DNA from: Actinomycetota bacterium
Lineage (GTDB): Bacteria > Actinomycetota > Acidimicrobiia > Acidimicrobiales > JAMDDE01
Length of the DNA: 35,083 nt
Assembly (NCBI GenBank): GCA_023489235.1
Contig: JAMDDE010000027.1
Span: forward strand, 1-35,083
Reading direction: 5' to 3'
The notes under the pieces were generated by a model. That model ran no database searches and was not told the DNA's origin. It was given only the letters and a program-made list of their open reading frames with translations. The translations under genes and the position numbers were made by a program. Positions 17,750 through 28,812 of the stretch are shown one piece after another (the first letter of the stretch is position 1; the number at the start of each line of letters is the position of its first letter).

Positions 17750-18430
17750 ATGATCCGTTTTGATAGGGTCACCAAGATCTACAACAAAGGTTCCTCACCT
17801 GCTCTGCGCGACTGCAGCGTCGAGATCGACAAAGGAGAGTTTGTCTTTCTCGTGGGTCCCTCAGGGTCCGGGAAAACGACCTTCATGCGGTTGCTGCTTC
17901 GCGAGGAACTGCCCACCTCAGGGAGGATATGGGCGGCGGGAAGAGAACTAGGCAGGTTGAGCAACTGGCGAGTGCCGTACCTTCGCAGAAATCTCGGCTG
18001 TGTATTCCAGGACTTCCGCCTGTTGGCCAACAAGACGGCCTTTGAGAATGTGGCTTTTGTGTTGGAGGTGATAGGTCGTCCTAGGCCAGTGATCGAAAGT
18101 CAGGTCAACCAGGTGCTTGACTTGGTTGGCTTGGGGCAGAAGAAGCACAGGTTCCCATCGGAGCTTTCTGGAGGAGAACAGCAGCGAGTCGCTATAGCCC
18201 GGGCATTCGTAAATCGTCCTCTAGTTCTTCTGGCAGATGAGCCGACAGGCAACTTGGATCCGGAAACCAGTATTGGGATAATGAAGTTGTTGGAGAAGAT
18301 AAATAAGACTGGGACTACGATAGTTATGGCTACTCACGATGCAGGTTTGGTGGATATGATGCGTCGCAGAGTAGTCGAGTTGGATCAAGGATCGATAGTG
18401 CGAGATCAGCATCGAGGGGTATACGGTTGA
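17750..18430 (+). CDS. ftsE: Cell division ATP-binding protein FtsE
   Basis: FtsE is the ABC ATPase that, with FtsX, regulates septal peptidoglycan hydrolases. Walker A is GPSGSGKT (36-43), the signature is [14 protein letters not shown], and Walker B is [12 protein letters not shown]. At 226 aa it is the usual FtsE length. No Shine-Dalgarno is visible before the ATG. The last four bases overlap ftsX (TTGA), indicating tight coupling of the two subunits. Placement after secA-prfB follows actinobacterial order. Confidence 0.96.
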   Translation: MIRFDRVTKIYNKGSSPALRDCSVEIDKGEFVFLVGPSGSGKTTFMRLLLREELPTSGRIWAAGRELGRLSNWRVPYLRRNLGCVFQDFRLLANKTAFENVAFVLEVIGRPRPVIESQVNQVLDLVGLGQKKHRFPSELSGGEQQRVAIARAFVNRPLVLLADEPTGNLDPETSIGIMKLLEKINKTGTTIVMATHDAGLVDMMRRRVVELDQGSIVRDQHRGVYG

Positions 18431-19332
18431 GTAGGTTCCTCTCCCCTCGAGTCGACTACACCTTGCGCGAGGCGCTGTCCAATCTATGGCGAAATCGCTT
18501 GATGACCATAGCCGCCATTCTTACCGTAGCGGTTTCCTTGTCGCTCGTAGGCTCGGCCATGCTGGTCAAACAGGCAGTAGCTAATGCTACTGTTCAGTGG
18601 GACCACGGTGTGAATGCCATCATATGGCTTGATCCCAGTATCACCCCAGCAGTGCGAGAGTCCATCCACCAACAGCTACTGGCCATGCCGGAAGACATAG
18701 CTAGCTGTTATTACAATGGGCATAAAGCAGATTATGCTGAGGCCAGGATCGTGCTACGGAGCGAACCCGCAGCTTTTCAGGCGCTCACACCTGCCACCAC
18801 TCCTCCCTCGTATCGTTGCAGGTTGCGCAATGCAGTGGATGCTTATGCAGTGGCTAGCCACTTTGCCAAGCAAGCTGGAGTGAAGAACGTAACCTACCCT
18901 GGTCAAGCTATCAAGACCATGCGCAGGACGACTACTGTCCTACAAGATGTGCTCTTAGTGGTAGCCATAGTCTTGATGCTCTCTGCTGCCGTACTCATCT
19001 TGAACACCATTAGGTTGGCGATATTTTCACGTCGCCATGAGGTGTCGGTCATGAAGCTGGTTGGCGCTACCAACTGGTTCATACGAATTCCCTTCATGCT
19101 GGAAGGATTTCTTGAAGGTCTTGCTGGCGCAGCCTGTGCTGCAGGCATAGTTCTTTGGCTCCAGAAAGTATTCGACTCTGTAGTGGCCAAGCCTACTGCT
19201 TCGGGACAGCCATCTGCCCTATGGGTTTCCACCGGTCAATTGGTAACTACCGAGATCGTCATTGTGATAGTTGCCGTAGTTCTGAGTTCCATCGGCTCTG
19301 GCTTGGCCGTACGGCGTTTCTTGTCCACTTGA
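18427..19332 (+). CDS. ftsX: Cell division permease-like protein FtsX
   Basis: FtsX is the membrane partner of FtsE and transmits ATPase activity to extracellular cell-wall hydrolases. It has TM1 at about 26-48, an extracytoplasmic domain of about 125 residues, and TM2-TM4 at about 173-195, 222-245 and 274-295. The family motif [19 protein letters not shown] follows TM2. Cys94 and Cys131 in the ectodomain could be a disulfide pair. It starts with TTG overlapping the ftsE stop. The NlpC/M23 hydrolase and smpB genes that commonly follow ftsX in actinobacteria are absent here; a cysteine desulfurase follows after 15 nt instead. Confidence 0.95.
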   Translation: MSRFLSPRVDYTLREALSNLWRNRLMTIAAILTVAVSLSLVGSAMLVKQAVANATVQWDHGVNAIIWLDPSITPAVRESIHQQLLAMPEDIASCYYNGHKADYAEARIVLRSEPAAFQALTPATTPPSYRCRLRNAVDAYAVASHFAKQAGVKNVTYPGQAIKTMRRTTTVLQDVLLVVAIVLMLSAAVLILNTIRLAIFSRRHEVSVMKLVGATNWFIRIPFMLEGFLEGLAGAACAAGIVLWLQKVFDSVVAKPTASGQPSALWVSTGQLVTTEIVIVIVAVVLSSIGSGLAVRRFLST

Positions 19333-19347
19333 GCAGAGGAGGGTTCT

Positions 19348-20487
19348 ATGCTTGCTTATCTGGATCATGCCGCGACAAGTCCTATGCGTCCCGAAGCAGA
19401 ACGAGCAATGCTGGATGCAGTCCATGAACACATAGGTAATCCATCCGGGCTGCACTCAGTGGCCAGGAAAGCAGCTATGGCCTTGGATGAAGCTAGAGAA
19501 GTAATGGCTGCATCTCTTGGGGGTTCGCCTAGTGAGATAGTATTTACTTCAGGAGGGACTGAATCAGACAACCTGGCCATCTTTGGTGCCCACTCCGCTC
19601 GTCCAGGAACAGTGCTGTGCAGTGCAATAGAACACCATGCTGTCCTGGCTTCAGCAAGTTCAATAGGGGCACGGGTGATTCCTGTGGGAAGAGATGGGGT
19701 TGTAGATCTTTTTGCTCTAGAGCGCATGATCGATGCCAGTGTGTCCATAGTCTCGGTTATGTTGGTCAATAACGAGACAGGCATAATCCAGCCTATAGAT
19801 GAGATCGCCGAGATACTTCGAAAACGAGCCCCCTCGGCAGTGCTACACACGGATGCTGTAGCTGCCTTTCCTTTTTTGGATGTAGCCAAAGCAGCTAGAT
19901 CAGCAGACCTGGTGTCGATCAGTGCCCACAAATTTGGGGGACCTCAAGGGGTGGGGGCATTATTGGTGCGCCAGGGAACCTCCATTGCTCCACTGTTCCG
20001 AGGCGGCGGGCAAGAACGTGGTCTACGCAGTGGGACCCACAATATGGCTGGGATACTGGCCATGGCTGCTGCGGCATCAGCCACCGTTGCTCAGCGAGAA
20101 GAATCAGTACGCACCGTCGGAAGGCTGCGAGATCGCCTTGCCGATGAACTGCTCTCCAGAGTGGATGGAGCCGTGGAGACAGGGAATCGAACAAACAAGG
20201 TGGTCTCCAACTGTCATCTGTGTTTTCCTGGTGCAGAGAGTGAAGCCATCCTTTTTCTTGCAGATAGAAATGGAGTGTGTGCCTCTGCTGGTTCTGCGTG
20301 TTCCAGCGGGGCGATGCAGTCCAGTCATGTTCTTGCTGCTATGGGTTTGGAAGGCGAGGTTGCCAAGGGTGCTGTACGTTTCAGTTTGGGCTGGAACACC
20401 TCTGAAGAGGAGGTAGAGTTAGCCATCTCGGTCATTCCAGGGGTAGTCGAGCAAGCACGCTCTAGATCCATGCAAAAGGCTGGTTGA
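19348..20487 (+). CDS. Cysteine desulfurase (IscS/NifS class)
   Basis: This PLP-dependent enzyme removes sulfur from cysteine and passes it as a persulfide to acceptors. The N-terminus YLDHAATSPM, the PLP lysine in SAHKFGG (K195) and the mobile-loop nucleophile in SAGSACSSG (C318) are all present. Length is 379 aa. AGGAGGG lies 5 nt before the ATG, the strongest ribosome site nearby. The stop codon overlaps the mnmA start by one base (TGATG), so the likely main acceptor is MnmA for tRNA thiolation. A role in Fe-S assembly, for example for IlvD, is possible but not indicated by neighbours. Confidence 0.95.
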   Translation: MLAYLDHAATSPMRPEAERAMLDAVHEHIGNPSGLHSVARKAAMALDEAREVMAASLGGSPSEIVFTSGGTESDNLAIFGAHSARPGTVLCSAIEHHAVLASASSIGARVIPVGRDGVVDLFALERMIDASVSIVSVMLVNNETGIIQPIDEIAEILRKRAPSAVLHTDAVAAFPFLDVAKAARSADLVSISAHKFGGPQGVGALLVRQGTSIAPLFRGGGQERGLRSGTHNMAGILAMAAAASATVAQREESVRTVGRLRDRLADELLSRVDGAVETGNRTNKVVSNCHLCFPGAESEAILFLADRNGVCASAGSACSSGAMQSSHVLAAMGLEGEVAKGAVRFSLGWNTSEEEVELAISVIPGVVEQARSRSMQKAG

Positions 20488-21533
20488 TGTCCAGAGTGCT
20501 TGTAGCAATGTCAGGAGGAGTTGACTCCTCTGTAGCTGCAGCTTTGTTAGTTAGATCAGGATATGACGTTACTGGGGTGACCATGAAGCTGTGGGATGGA
20601 GTAAGTGATCGAGGCTGTTGCAGTGTCCGTGACGTTGAAGACGCTCGCAGAGTAGCTCGTCGTTTAGGCATCGACCACTACGTCTTCAACTTTACCGAAG
20701 AGTTCGAGAACACCGTAGTTCTTCCTTATGTGACGGAGCATACGCTAGGTAGAACGCCCAATCCCTGCATCGACTGTAATCGCCATCTCAAATTTGGGAA
20801 ACTGTTGGAGCGTGCTCGGCAGTTAGGCTTTGACAAAGTTGCTACTGGGCACTATGCCAGGGTGATAGAGAGCTCACCGAGCAGGTTTTCTCTCTATCGT
20901 GGTGTAGACCAAGAGAAGGATCAATCCTATGTGCTCTCTGTCCTTACCCAGTCACAGTTGGCCTACTGCCTCTTCCCCTTAGGGGATATGACCAAGAGCC
21001 AAGCGAGGGATATAGCTTCAACTCTAGGGTTGTGCACAGCCAATAAACCAGATAGCCAGGACGTTTGCTTCATAACCGATCAAGAAGGCAGAGAAGGATT
21101 CCTCTCTCGACGCATGGATCTCCATCCAGGTGAGGTGGTCGAGGTAGCAACGGGAAGGAGACTCGGTAATGTCCCTGCGCTAGAGCTAATTACTGTAGGC
21201 CAACGCAAGGGGATAGTGAAAGGAGCCGATGGCAAGAGGCGGTATGTGTTGAGAGTGGACATACCGGCTAGGCAGGTGTTGGTTGGTCAAGCTGATGAAG
21301 TGGGTGTATCACGTATCGATCTCACCTCTCTCTCTTTCGTGGAGGAGCCAGTGCCTCCTGGGACAGAGGTACTTGTCCAAGTGAGTGCCCATGGTTTTGT
21401 TACCAAGGGTTGTTTTCTGGGAGACTCCGTAGTGTTCGAGGGTCGACATCGGCGAGTAGCACCTGGGCAGACTGTAGCTCTTTATGACGGTTCTCGTGTT
21501 CTCGGAGCTGGCTTGGCCAAAAGCTCTCCTTGA
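20487..21533 (+). CDS. mnmA: tRNA-specific 2-thiouridylase MnmA
   Basis: MnmA installs the 2-thio group on U34 of tRNA(Lys), tRNA(Glu) and tRNA(Gln), using ATP and persulfide sulfur. The PP-loop SGGVDSS (9-15), nucleophile C94 in NPCIDCN and partner C194 in DSQDVCF are intact. The ORF track begins at a TTG one codon upstream; ATG 20487 (MSRVLVAMSGG, 348 aa) is preferred, with AAGG about 10 nt upstream and a one-base overlap with the cysteine desulfurase stop. It converges with the beta-propeller gene, 13 bp apart. Confidence 0.96.
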   Translation: MSRVLVAMSGGVDSSVAAALLVRSGYDVTGVTMKLWDGVSDRGCCSVRDVEDARRVARRLGIDHYVFNFTEEFENTVVLPYVTEHTLGRTPNPCIDCNRHLKFGKLLERARQLGFDKVATGHYARVIESSPSRFSLYRGVDQEKDQSYVLSVLTQSQLAYCLFPLGDMTKSQARDIASTLGLCTANKPDSQDVCFITDQEGREGFLSRRMDLHPGEVVEVATGRRLGNVPALELITVGQRKGIVKGADGKRRYVLRVDIPARQVLVGQADEVGVSRIDLTSLSFVEEPVPPGTEVLVQVSAHGFVTKGCFLGDSVVFEGRHRRVAPGQTVALYDGSRVLGAGLAKSSP

Positions 21534-21546
21534 TCTGTTGTCTTGA

Positions 21547-22737
21547 TCAACTCGTTGCTGGGAGTCCCATCGTTTTGGCATGGGTCATCAGCATCGAGTA
21601 AGGCGGAGCTAGATCTGTGCCGTCTGGATCATTCAGATAGCCAGGAGCTGTTCCAGGAACCCCAGTATGGCCATACTGCCAAACTATTTTGTTGGTATGC
21701 GGATCTATGACTATGACACGATCATTGCCATCGTCATTGCAGAGTATGTCGCCGTTGGTAGGTATAGGTGCGCACAAGGATGGGTGATTGAGCATCCCCG
21801 GACCGCTTGTAGGGGCATATCGCCAAAGTAGACGACCGTGTTTGGTGAACTCCTCTACAGCACCTGGTTTGGTGTAGTCCACGCTTATGAAGGTATTGGG
21901 GCCTACTTGATTCGAGTCGGAGGGGTACGTGAACGAGGGTGGGTGAGTTGACCAGAGTACTTTTCCAGTAGCAATGTTCAGTTCGTCTACCCAATCCCCA
22001 TTTATCTCGGTTATCAGGTAATCACCGTTGCTCATGGGAAAGGCTCCATTAGGGCTGGCCCAACGGTGAGGAGGTTGGTGGTAGCAGTAGGGGTCGGTGA
22101 TGCCAATAGTCTGAAGGGGTAGATGTCCACCCTTAGGAATTATCAAGATGTTGCAGTTCTTTATATCGGCAGTAATAACGTCTCCGTTGGGCATCATCAG
22201 GGCATCGTCAGGGTTGTCCACCAACCCAGGCGTATGTCCAGCTACTCCCGGAGTACCGTAACGCCAGAGTATCTTAGGATGTTTGGTGAAACTGATCAGG
22301 GATATGACTTGGTCGGTCTCCTCGGTGGCGATGATGTCTTTGCCATTGGGAGTGAAGAATGCATCGTCTGGTCGTAGGAATGTTTGCCCAGGTGCTAGAG
22401 AATTCTTGGAGGGGAACTGCCACACGATCTTTCCCTCAGGATTGACGAGCAAAATTCTGTTGTTGCCTTCATCGGCTATAAGCACGTCAGAGGGCAGTAC
22501 TGACGGGTTGGACCCAGGAGCTAGGTTAGGTCCAGGCTTCAAAGAGGCTTGCACCCCCTTGCTGGCGGCGTTGCTTTGACCAGTCACATCCTGCTGCTTG
22601 GATAGTTTGCTCACCGGACGCGAACCGTTGGCCTTTGGTTTTGATGGGAGGGTAACGATTATGATGGCTGCTAGGGCAGCGAATGCCACCAATGCCATGA
22701 CGCGTGCGAAATTACTCTTGAGGTTGGGCGTGGGCAT
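21547..22737 (-). CDS. Membrane-anchored beta-propeller (PQQ/NHL-like) protein
   Basis: The ORF track starts at 22785, but the ATG at 22737 (MPTPNLKSNFARV) puts a transmembrane anchor or signal at residues about 11-31, so I prefer it (396 aa). After a Ser/Pro-rich linker come repeated blades with related wording: IADEGNNRILLVNPEGKIVW, IATEETDQVISL, ITADIKNCNILII, ITEINGDWVDELN and VIVIDPHTNKIVWQYG. PNGD or PNGK turns recur in several of the blades. This is a six- to eight-bladed propeller of the PQQ/NHL/YncE type, probably outside the membrane. No catalytic residues are recognised. Its function is unknown; scaffold or binding roles are typical of the fold. It is convergent with mnmA and divergent from the carboxypeptidase gene. 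Confidence 0.85.
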   Translation of the reverse strand: MPTPNLKSNFARVMALVAFAALAAIIIVTLPSKPKANGSRPVSKLSKQQDVTGQSNAASKGVQASLKPGPNLAPGSNPSVLPSDVLIADEGNNRILLVNPEGKIVWQFPSKNSLAPGQTFLRPDDAFFTPNGKDIIATEETDQVISLISFTKHPKILWRYGTPGVAGHTPGLVDNPDDALMMPNGDVITADIKNCNILIIPKGGHLPLQTIGITDPYCYHQPPHRWASPNGAFPMSNGDYLITEINGDWVDELNIATGKVLWSTHPPSFTYPSDSNQVGPNTFISVDYTKPGAVEEFTKHGRLLWRYAPTSGPGMLNHPSLCAPIPTNGDILCNDDGNDRVIVIDPHTNKIVWQYGHTGVPGTAPGYLNDPDGTDLAPPYSMLMTHAKTMGLPATS

Positions 22738-22837
22738 GGGTAGAAAGCATAAAGGCTCGTGAGGATGAATAGTAGTCGGGCGCAAGCTAGCAGCTAAAGG
22801 CTAAAGAATGTATGGCGCGCACATTAAGGGGTGATCT

Positions 22838-24175
22838 TTGTCTACTCTTTATGTCGCCATGTCCTCACGCTCACATATGCTTTCAAAGAAATCCAGAGGT
22901 TCTCATCTGCATATAGGCTCAGGCTTGCATGAGCGCTCTCGTTTCTCTCCGACTCGACGAGTAGCACCATTTGCAGCTATAATACTAATCATTATAGTAT
23001 TATTAGTAATTGTTGGAGGCATAGTTCAAGTAGTTCGTTCTGTCCCATCCCCCATCTTCCACTCCACCATACCTACTTCTTACAGAGTAGCTGGGGGTCC
23101 TCCAGCATTGCCCTGGCCTAGCACCGGGGAAGCTGTAGTAGCGGTGAAAGGCGTGGGCACGGTGGGGAGCTTTGGAGGCGACCAAGAGTACTCAATTGCT
23201 AGCATAGCTAAAATCATGACGGCTTACTTGGTACTCAAGGACCATCCTCTTACGCCGGGGTCGTCTGGTCCCTATGTGACCATTACTCCAGCGGAGGTGG
23301 CAGCTTATCAAAAAGATGCTGCCCCTCCTCAGTCGCAGTCAGTGCTCCCTGTAGCTGCTGGTGAGAGATTGAGCGAGAGACAGATGCTAGAAGCAATTCT
23401 AATACCTTCGGCCAACAATATAGCTCGGATCCTAGCGGTTTGGAACAGTGGGAGCATAGCGGCCTTCGTGGCTCAGATGAATGCAGAGGCCCGAGCACTA
23501 GGAATGCACCACACTCACTACGTTGGCCCTTCCGGTTATAATCCTGGGACGGTCAGTACCGCCTCCGACCTGTTGAAACTTGCTGTAGTAGCGGAGTCGA
23601 ACCCAGTTTTCGCCTCCATAGTCGCTCGTCCCCAGGCTAGCTTCCCAGTGGCAGGCGTTGTGGAAAACTACAACTATGACCTTGGGAAGGATGGAATCGT
23701 GGGGATCAAGACCGGTTCAGAGGGTGATGGCACTGGGGGGTTCGTGTTCGATGCTCGCAAAGTTGTGGATGGTAAGCCAGTGACGATACTCGGTGCGGTA
23801 TTGGGTCAAGGTGGACTCAGTCCTCTGGAGACCGCACTAGGGGTAGGTGAGAGGCTCATTACTGCGGTAACTTCCATGTTGCGTCAACAAACCATAGTAA
23901 GCACAGGGAGCCGTGTGGGGAGCATCTCGGCACCCTGGCATTCAGGAGACATACCTGTGGATACCGGTGCGACAGTGAGCTTTCTTACCTGGCCAGGGAT
24001 GAGGGTTCATACCCGTTTGACTGGAAGTTCCCATCTGCCCCATGCCTTCTCGGCCGGAGCTGAGATCGGTACGCTCAGGATCACTGCCGAGTCAGAGAAG
24101 GCCACGGTTCCTGTGGATGCAGAGTCTTCCCTATCCGGGCCGTCCCTGAGCTGGAAGCTATTTGGACGTTTATGA
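22838..24175 (+). CDS. D-alanyl-D-alanine carboxypeptidase (PBP5-like)
   Basis: This serine peptidase of the S11/PBP5 family trims the terminal D-Ala of peptidoglycan stem peptides. The catalytic triad of motifs is complete: SIAK (122-125), SAN (191-193) and KTG (291-293). A membrane anchor lies at about 44-66. The protein is 445 aa, with a C-terminal beta-rich tail of about 90 residues. It starts with TTG at 22838, 6 nt after the G-run of AAGGGGTGATC, an almost full anti-Shine-Dalgarno complement, which decides the start. The anchor is encoded by a run of AT-rich codons unlike the surrounding gene. It faces away from the beta-propeller gene across a gap of about 100 bp. Confidence 0.94.
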   Translation: MSTLYVAMSSRSHMLSKKSRGSHLHIGSGLHERSRFSPTRRVAPFAAIILIIIVLLVIVGGIVQVVRSVPSPIFHSTIPTSYRVAGGPPALPWPSTGEAVVAVKGVGTVGSFGGDQEYSIASIAKIMTAYLVLKDHPLTPGSSGPYVTITPAEVAAYQKDAAPPQSQSVLPVAAGERLSERQMLEAILIPSANNIARILAVWNSGSIAAFVAQMNAEARALGMHHTHYVGPSGYNPGTVSTASDLLKLAVVAESNPVFASIVARPQASFPVAGVVENYNYDLGKDGIVGIKTGSEGDGTGGFVFDARKVVDGKPVTILGAVLGQGGLSPLETALGVGERLITAVTSMLRQQTIVSTGSRVGSISAPWHSGDIPVDTGATVSFLTWPGMRVHTRLTGSSHLPHAFSAGAEIGTLRITAESEKATVPVDAESSLSGPSLSWKLFGRL

Positions 24176-24264
24176 GCTAAATCAATCAAATCAACCAGTG
24201 AGCTGCAGTACGAGCTAACCTCAGGGTTGTGCCATAGAGAGGATTGGAGACGAGGAGGATCCAG

Positions 24265-24687
24265 GTGAACAGCGAAGCAAAGTATCCTTTCCTGAGTGAA
24301 CAGTGGATAGAGGAAGCGAAAAAGATACGTGCTGAATACGAGAGCAGAACCCCCCAAAACTCTCAGCCGATAAAGATGAATCATGTAATAGTAGATGTGC
24401 CCTTTGGGGAGGGTACGGTGAAAACGCACTTGGATACCTCCTCAGGGTATCTCGATATAGATCTGGGGCATGTAGACTCCCCTGATTTAACCGTCACTAT
24501 GGACTACGAAACCGCTAGAACCATCTTGGTGGACGGGAACCCCCAGGCTGGCATCCAAGCGTTCATGGCTGGGAAGATCAAGGTAGAGGGAGATATTACC
24601 AAGTTGATGATGCTGCAGAATACCTCTGTGCCTACCAACCCTGTGCTATCAGAGGTGGCGGCTAGGATACAAGCAATAACCGAGTGA
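24265..24687 (+). CDS. SCP2 sterol-transfer domain protein
   Basis: This small protein (140 aa) is essentially a single SCP2 domain. The conserved core is DLTVTMDYETARTIL followed by FMAGKIKVEGDITKLM, the lipid-cavity signature of the family. The ORF track begins at TTG 24244, but AGGAGG sits 6 nt before the GTG at 24265, so I take that start (MNSEAKYPF). SCP2 domains bind lipids or acyl chains in a hydrophobic tunnel; the ligand here is unknown. It lies 89 bp after the carboxypeptidase and converges with ligA, ending 40 bp from its stop. Confidence 0.88.
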   Translation: MNSEAKYPFLSEQWIEEAKKIRAEYESRTPQNSQPIKMNHVIVDVPFGEGTVKTHLDTSSGYLDIDLGHVDSPDLTVTMDYETARTILVDGNPQAGIQAFMAGKIKVEGDITKLMMLQNTSVPTNPVLSEVAARIQAITE

Positions 24688-24727
24688 GTCGAAACAACTG
24701 GAGCCCATCATGAGTAGAGCTTCGTTC

Positions 24728-26869
<2,142 letters not shown>

Positions 26870-26995
26870 CTACCATCGTCTGGCTACACTAGCTCTGGAG
26901 CAAGAACAATGCTACCGATCGATGCTGTCTCAGACTGCAAGTAGCCACAAACGATCAAGAAGGGCACGTTGTTCCCCTGAGGGGTCCAAAGGCGC

Positions 26996-27008
26996 TAACA
27001 TGCCGACG
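26996..27008 (+). promoter_or_regulatory. Candidate leaderless promoter of gatC
   Basis: TAACAT (26996-27001) fits the actinobacterial -10 pattern TANNNT. It ends 6 nt before the G of the gatC GTG, exactly where transcription would start at the start codon. No Shine-Dalgarno is present. No good -35 is found at the usual spacing. A leaderless mRNA, common in actinobacteria, is therefore likely but inferred. Confidence 0.4.
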
Positions 27009-27337
27009 TGAGCTCTCTTGATACAGAACCGCCATCAGCTTCGGAACAAATCTCTGTTGAAGAGGTGATCCACGTCGCCAAGCTTGCCCGCTTGCAGCTC
27101 AGCGAGGAAGAGGTAAAGACATTTACCGATCAGTTGGCTTCGGTCCTCCGATATGCCAGTCAAGTAGCTGCTTTGGATACCGCCACCGTGGAGCCGACTG
27201 CGCATCCCATGGCTATGGTCAACGTGTTTCGAGAGGATCTACCTAGGCCAGGGTTGAACCGGGAGGAGGTGCTGGATCAGGCTCCTGCAGTGGAGGGAGC
27301 CTTCTTCAAGGTTCCTAGAATTGTTGGAGAGGAATGA
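27008..27337 (+). CDS. gatC: Asp/Glu-tRNA amidotransferase subunit C
   Basis: GatC is the small subunit that clamps GatA to GatB in the enzyme that converts Glu-tRNA(Gln) and Asp-tRNA(Asn) to the amidated forms. Length is 109 aa. The family pattern [18 protein letters not shown], the central helix and the C-terminal extended segment (REDLPRPGL ... [10 protein letters not shown]) are present. The GTG start has no ribosome site and may be leaderless. It overlaps gatA by four bases (ATGA), the beginning of a tightly coupled three-gene operon. Confidence 0.95.
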   Translation: MSSLDTEPPSASEQISVEEVIHVAKLARLQLSEEEVKTFTDQLASVLRYASQVAALDTATVEPTAHPMAMVNVFREDLPRPGLNREEVLDQAPAVEGAFFKVPRIVGEE

Positions 27338-28812
27338 GTGAGGTGAGAATGGGTGAGTGGAGCGCTCTGGCGATTTCCCAAGGGGTGAGGGATGGGGAGC
27401 TGAAGGCAGTGGAGATAGCGGAGGAAACGCTCTCCAGAATAGAGACGAACGACCCTCTCCTCCATGCATTCTTGCACGTTTCCCCGGAGCTTGCTTTGAA
27501 AAGGGCTGCAGAGCTGGACGAGCGGATAGCTAAAGGTGAAGACCCGGGCCGCTTGAGTGGGGTGCCCGTAGCTCTGAAAGACAACTTGTGCACGAGGGAC
27601 ATGCCTACTACGGCTGCCTCTGCCATCCTGGACGGCTGGATACCACCTTATGATGCAACCGTGGTGTCACGATTGAAAGAGTCCGGTGCAGTCATCATAG
27701 GCAAGACCAACATGGATGAGTTTGCCATGGGATCGTCCACGGAGAACTCAGCTTTTGGTGCTACTCGTAACCCGCACGATCCCGCTCGTGTCCCTGGAGG
27801 GTCAAGCGGTGGCAGTGCGGTGGCAGTGGCCGCCTCACTAGTCCCACTGGCTCTTGGATCGGATACAGGAGGATCTATTCGACAGCCGGCTGCCCTGTGC
27901 GGTGTGGTAGGCATGAAGCCTACCTATGGGATGGTGTCCCGCTATGGGTTGATTGCCTTTGCCAGTTCCTTGGACCAGATAGGACCTTTTGCTGCCACAG
28001 TAGCTGATGCTGCAGTTCTTCTGGAGGTTATTGCTGGTCATGATGGTTACGACTCTACTTCGCTGGATCGTCAACCCCCTTCCCTTCTCGATCAACTCGA
28101 CAGAGGGGTTGACGGGCTCAAGGTCGGGGTGGTTTCCGAGCTCTTGGAAGGGGCAGATCCAGCTGTGGCTGTCCAAGTGAGGCTGGCTGCCGAAACCCTA
28201 GCCAATGCGGGTGCCTTGGTGGAGGACACATCCATACCAGTCCTCACCTATAGTCTGCCTGCCTACTATCTTTTGGCTCCGGCTGAGGCCTCCTCCAACT
28301 TGGCCCGTTATGATGGGGTACGGTACGGCCTCAGGGTGGATGCCCCGGATGTGGAGAGCATGAACTCTAGGACTAGAGAGAAGGGGTTTGGAGCAGAAGT
28401 CAAACGACGCATCATGCTAGGCACCTACGCTCTGTCCGCTGGATACTACGATGCTTTCTACCTCCAAGCGCAAAAGGTGCGTACTTTGGTGATCAATGGT
28501 TTCTCTGCTGCTTACGAGAGCTACGATCTACTGCTCTCCCCGACCTCTCCTACGACGGCTTTTCCTCTGGGATCCAGGCTTGCCGATCCACTTTCTATGT
28601 ATCTCTCTGATATCTGTACCATTCCCTCCAATTTGGCTGGACATCCAGCTATGTCCATCCCCTTTGGGACGGATGACGATGGCTTACCGGTGGGGGTACA
28701 ACTCATGGCTCCAGCCCTAGGCGAGGCAGTGATGGTGAGAGCCGCCGCGGTTCTGGAGGCAGCTGAATCACATCTCTCGGGGCAGCAGAGGAGGGACGAA
28801 GATGAGCAATGA
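27334..28812 (+). CDS. gatA: Asp/Glu-tRNA amidotransferase subunit A
   Basis: GatA is the amidase that releases ammonia from glutamine for transfer to GatB. The amidase-signature triad is visible: Lys82 in ALKDNL, cis-Ser158 in GGSSGGS, and nucleophile Ser181 in SDTGGSIR. Length is 492 aa. The start overlaps gatC as ATGA, with GGAG 4 nt upstream. A second in-frame ATG five codons on (MGEWSALA) also has a GAGGTGA before it. It overlaps gatB by 11 nt. Confidence 0.97.
   Translation: MSEVRMGEWSALAISQGVRDGELKAVEIAEETLSRIETNDPLLHAFLHVSPELALKRAAELDERIAKGEDPGRLSGVPVALKDNLCTRDMPTTAASAILDGWIPPYDATVVSRLKESGAVIIGKTNMDEFAMGSSTENSAFGATRNPHDPARVPGGSSGGSAVAVAASLVPLALGSDTGGSIRQPAALCGVVGMKPTYGMVSRYGLIAFASSLDQIGPFAATVADAAVLLEVIAGHDGYDSTSLDRQPPSLLDQLDRGVDGLKVGVVSELLEGADPAVAVQVRLAAETLANAGALVEDTSIPVLTYSLPAYYLLAPAEASSNLARYDGVRYGLRVDAPDVESMNSRTREKGFGAEVKRRIMLGTYALSAGYYDAFYLQAQKVRTLVINGFSAAYESYDLLLSPTSPTTAFPLGSRLADPLSMYLSDICTIPSNLAGHPAMSIPFGTDDDGLPVGVQLMAPALGEAVMVRAAAVLEAAESHLSGQQRRDEDEQ

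Noticed and set aside
21530-21550. Bidirectional terminator between mnmA and the beta-propeller gene (TTGATC...GATCAA)
   Set aside because: The stem is only 6 bp with a 9-nt loop, is AT-rich and has no U-tract on either side.
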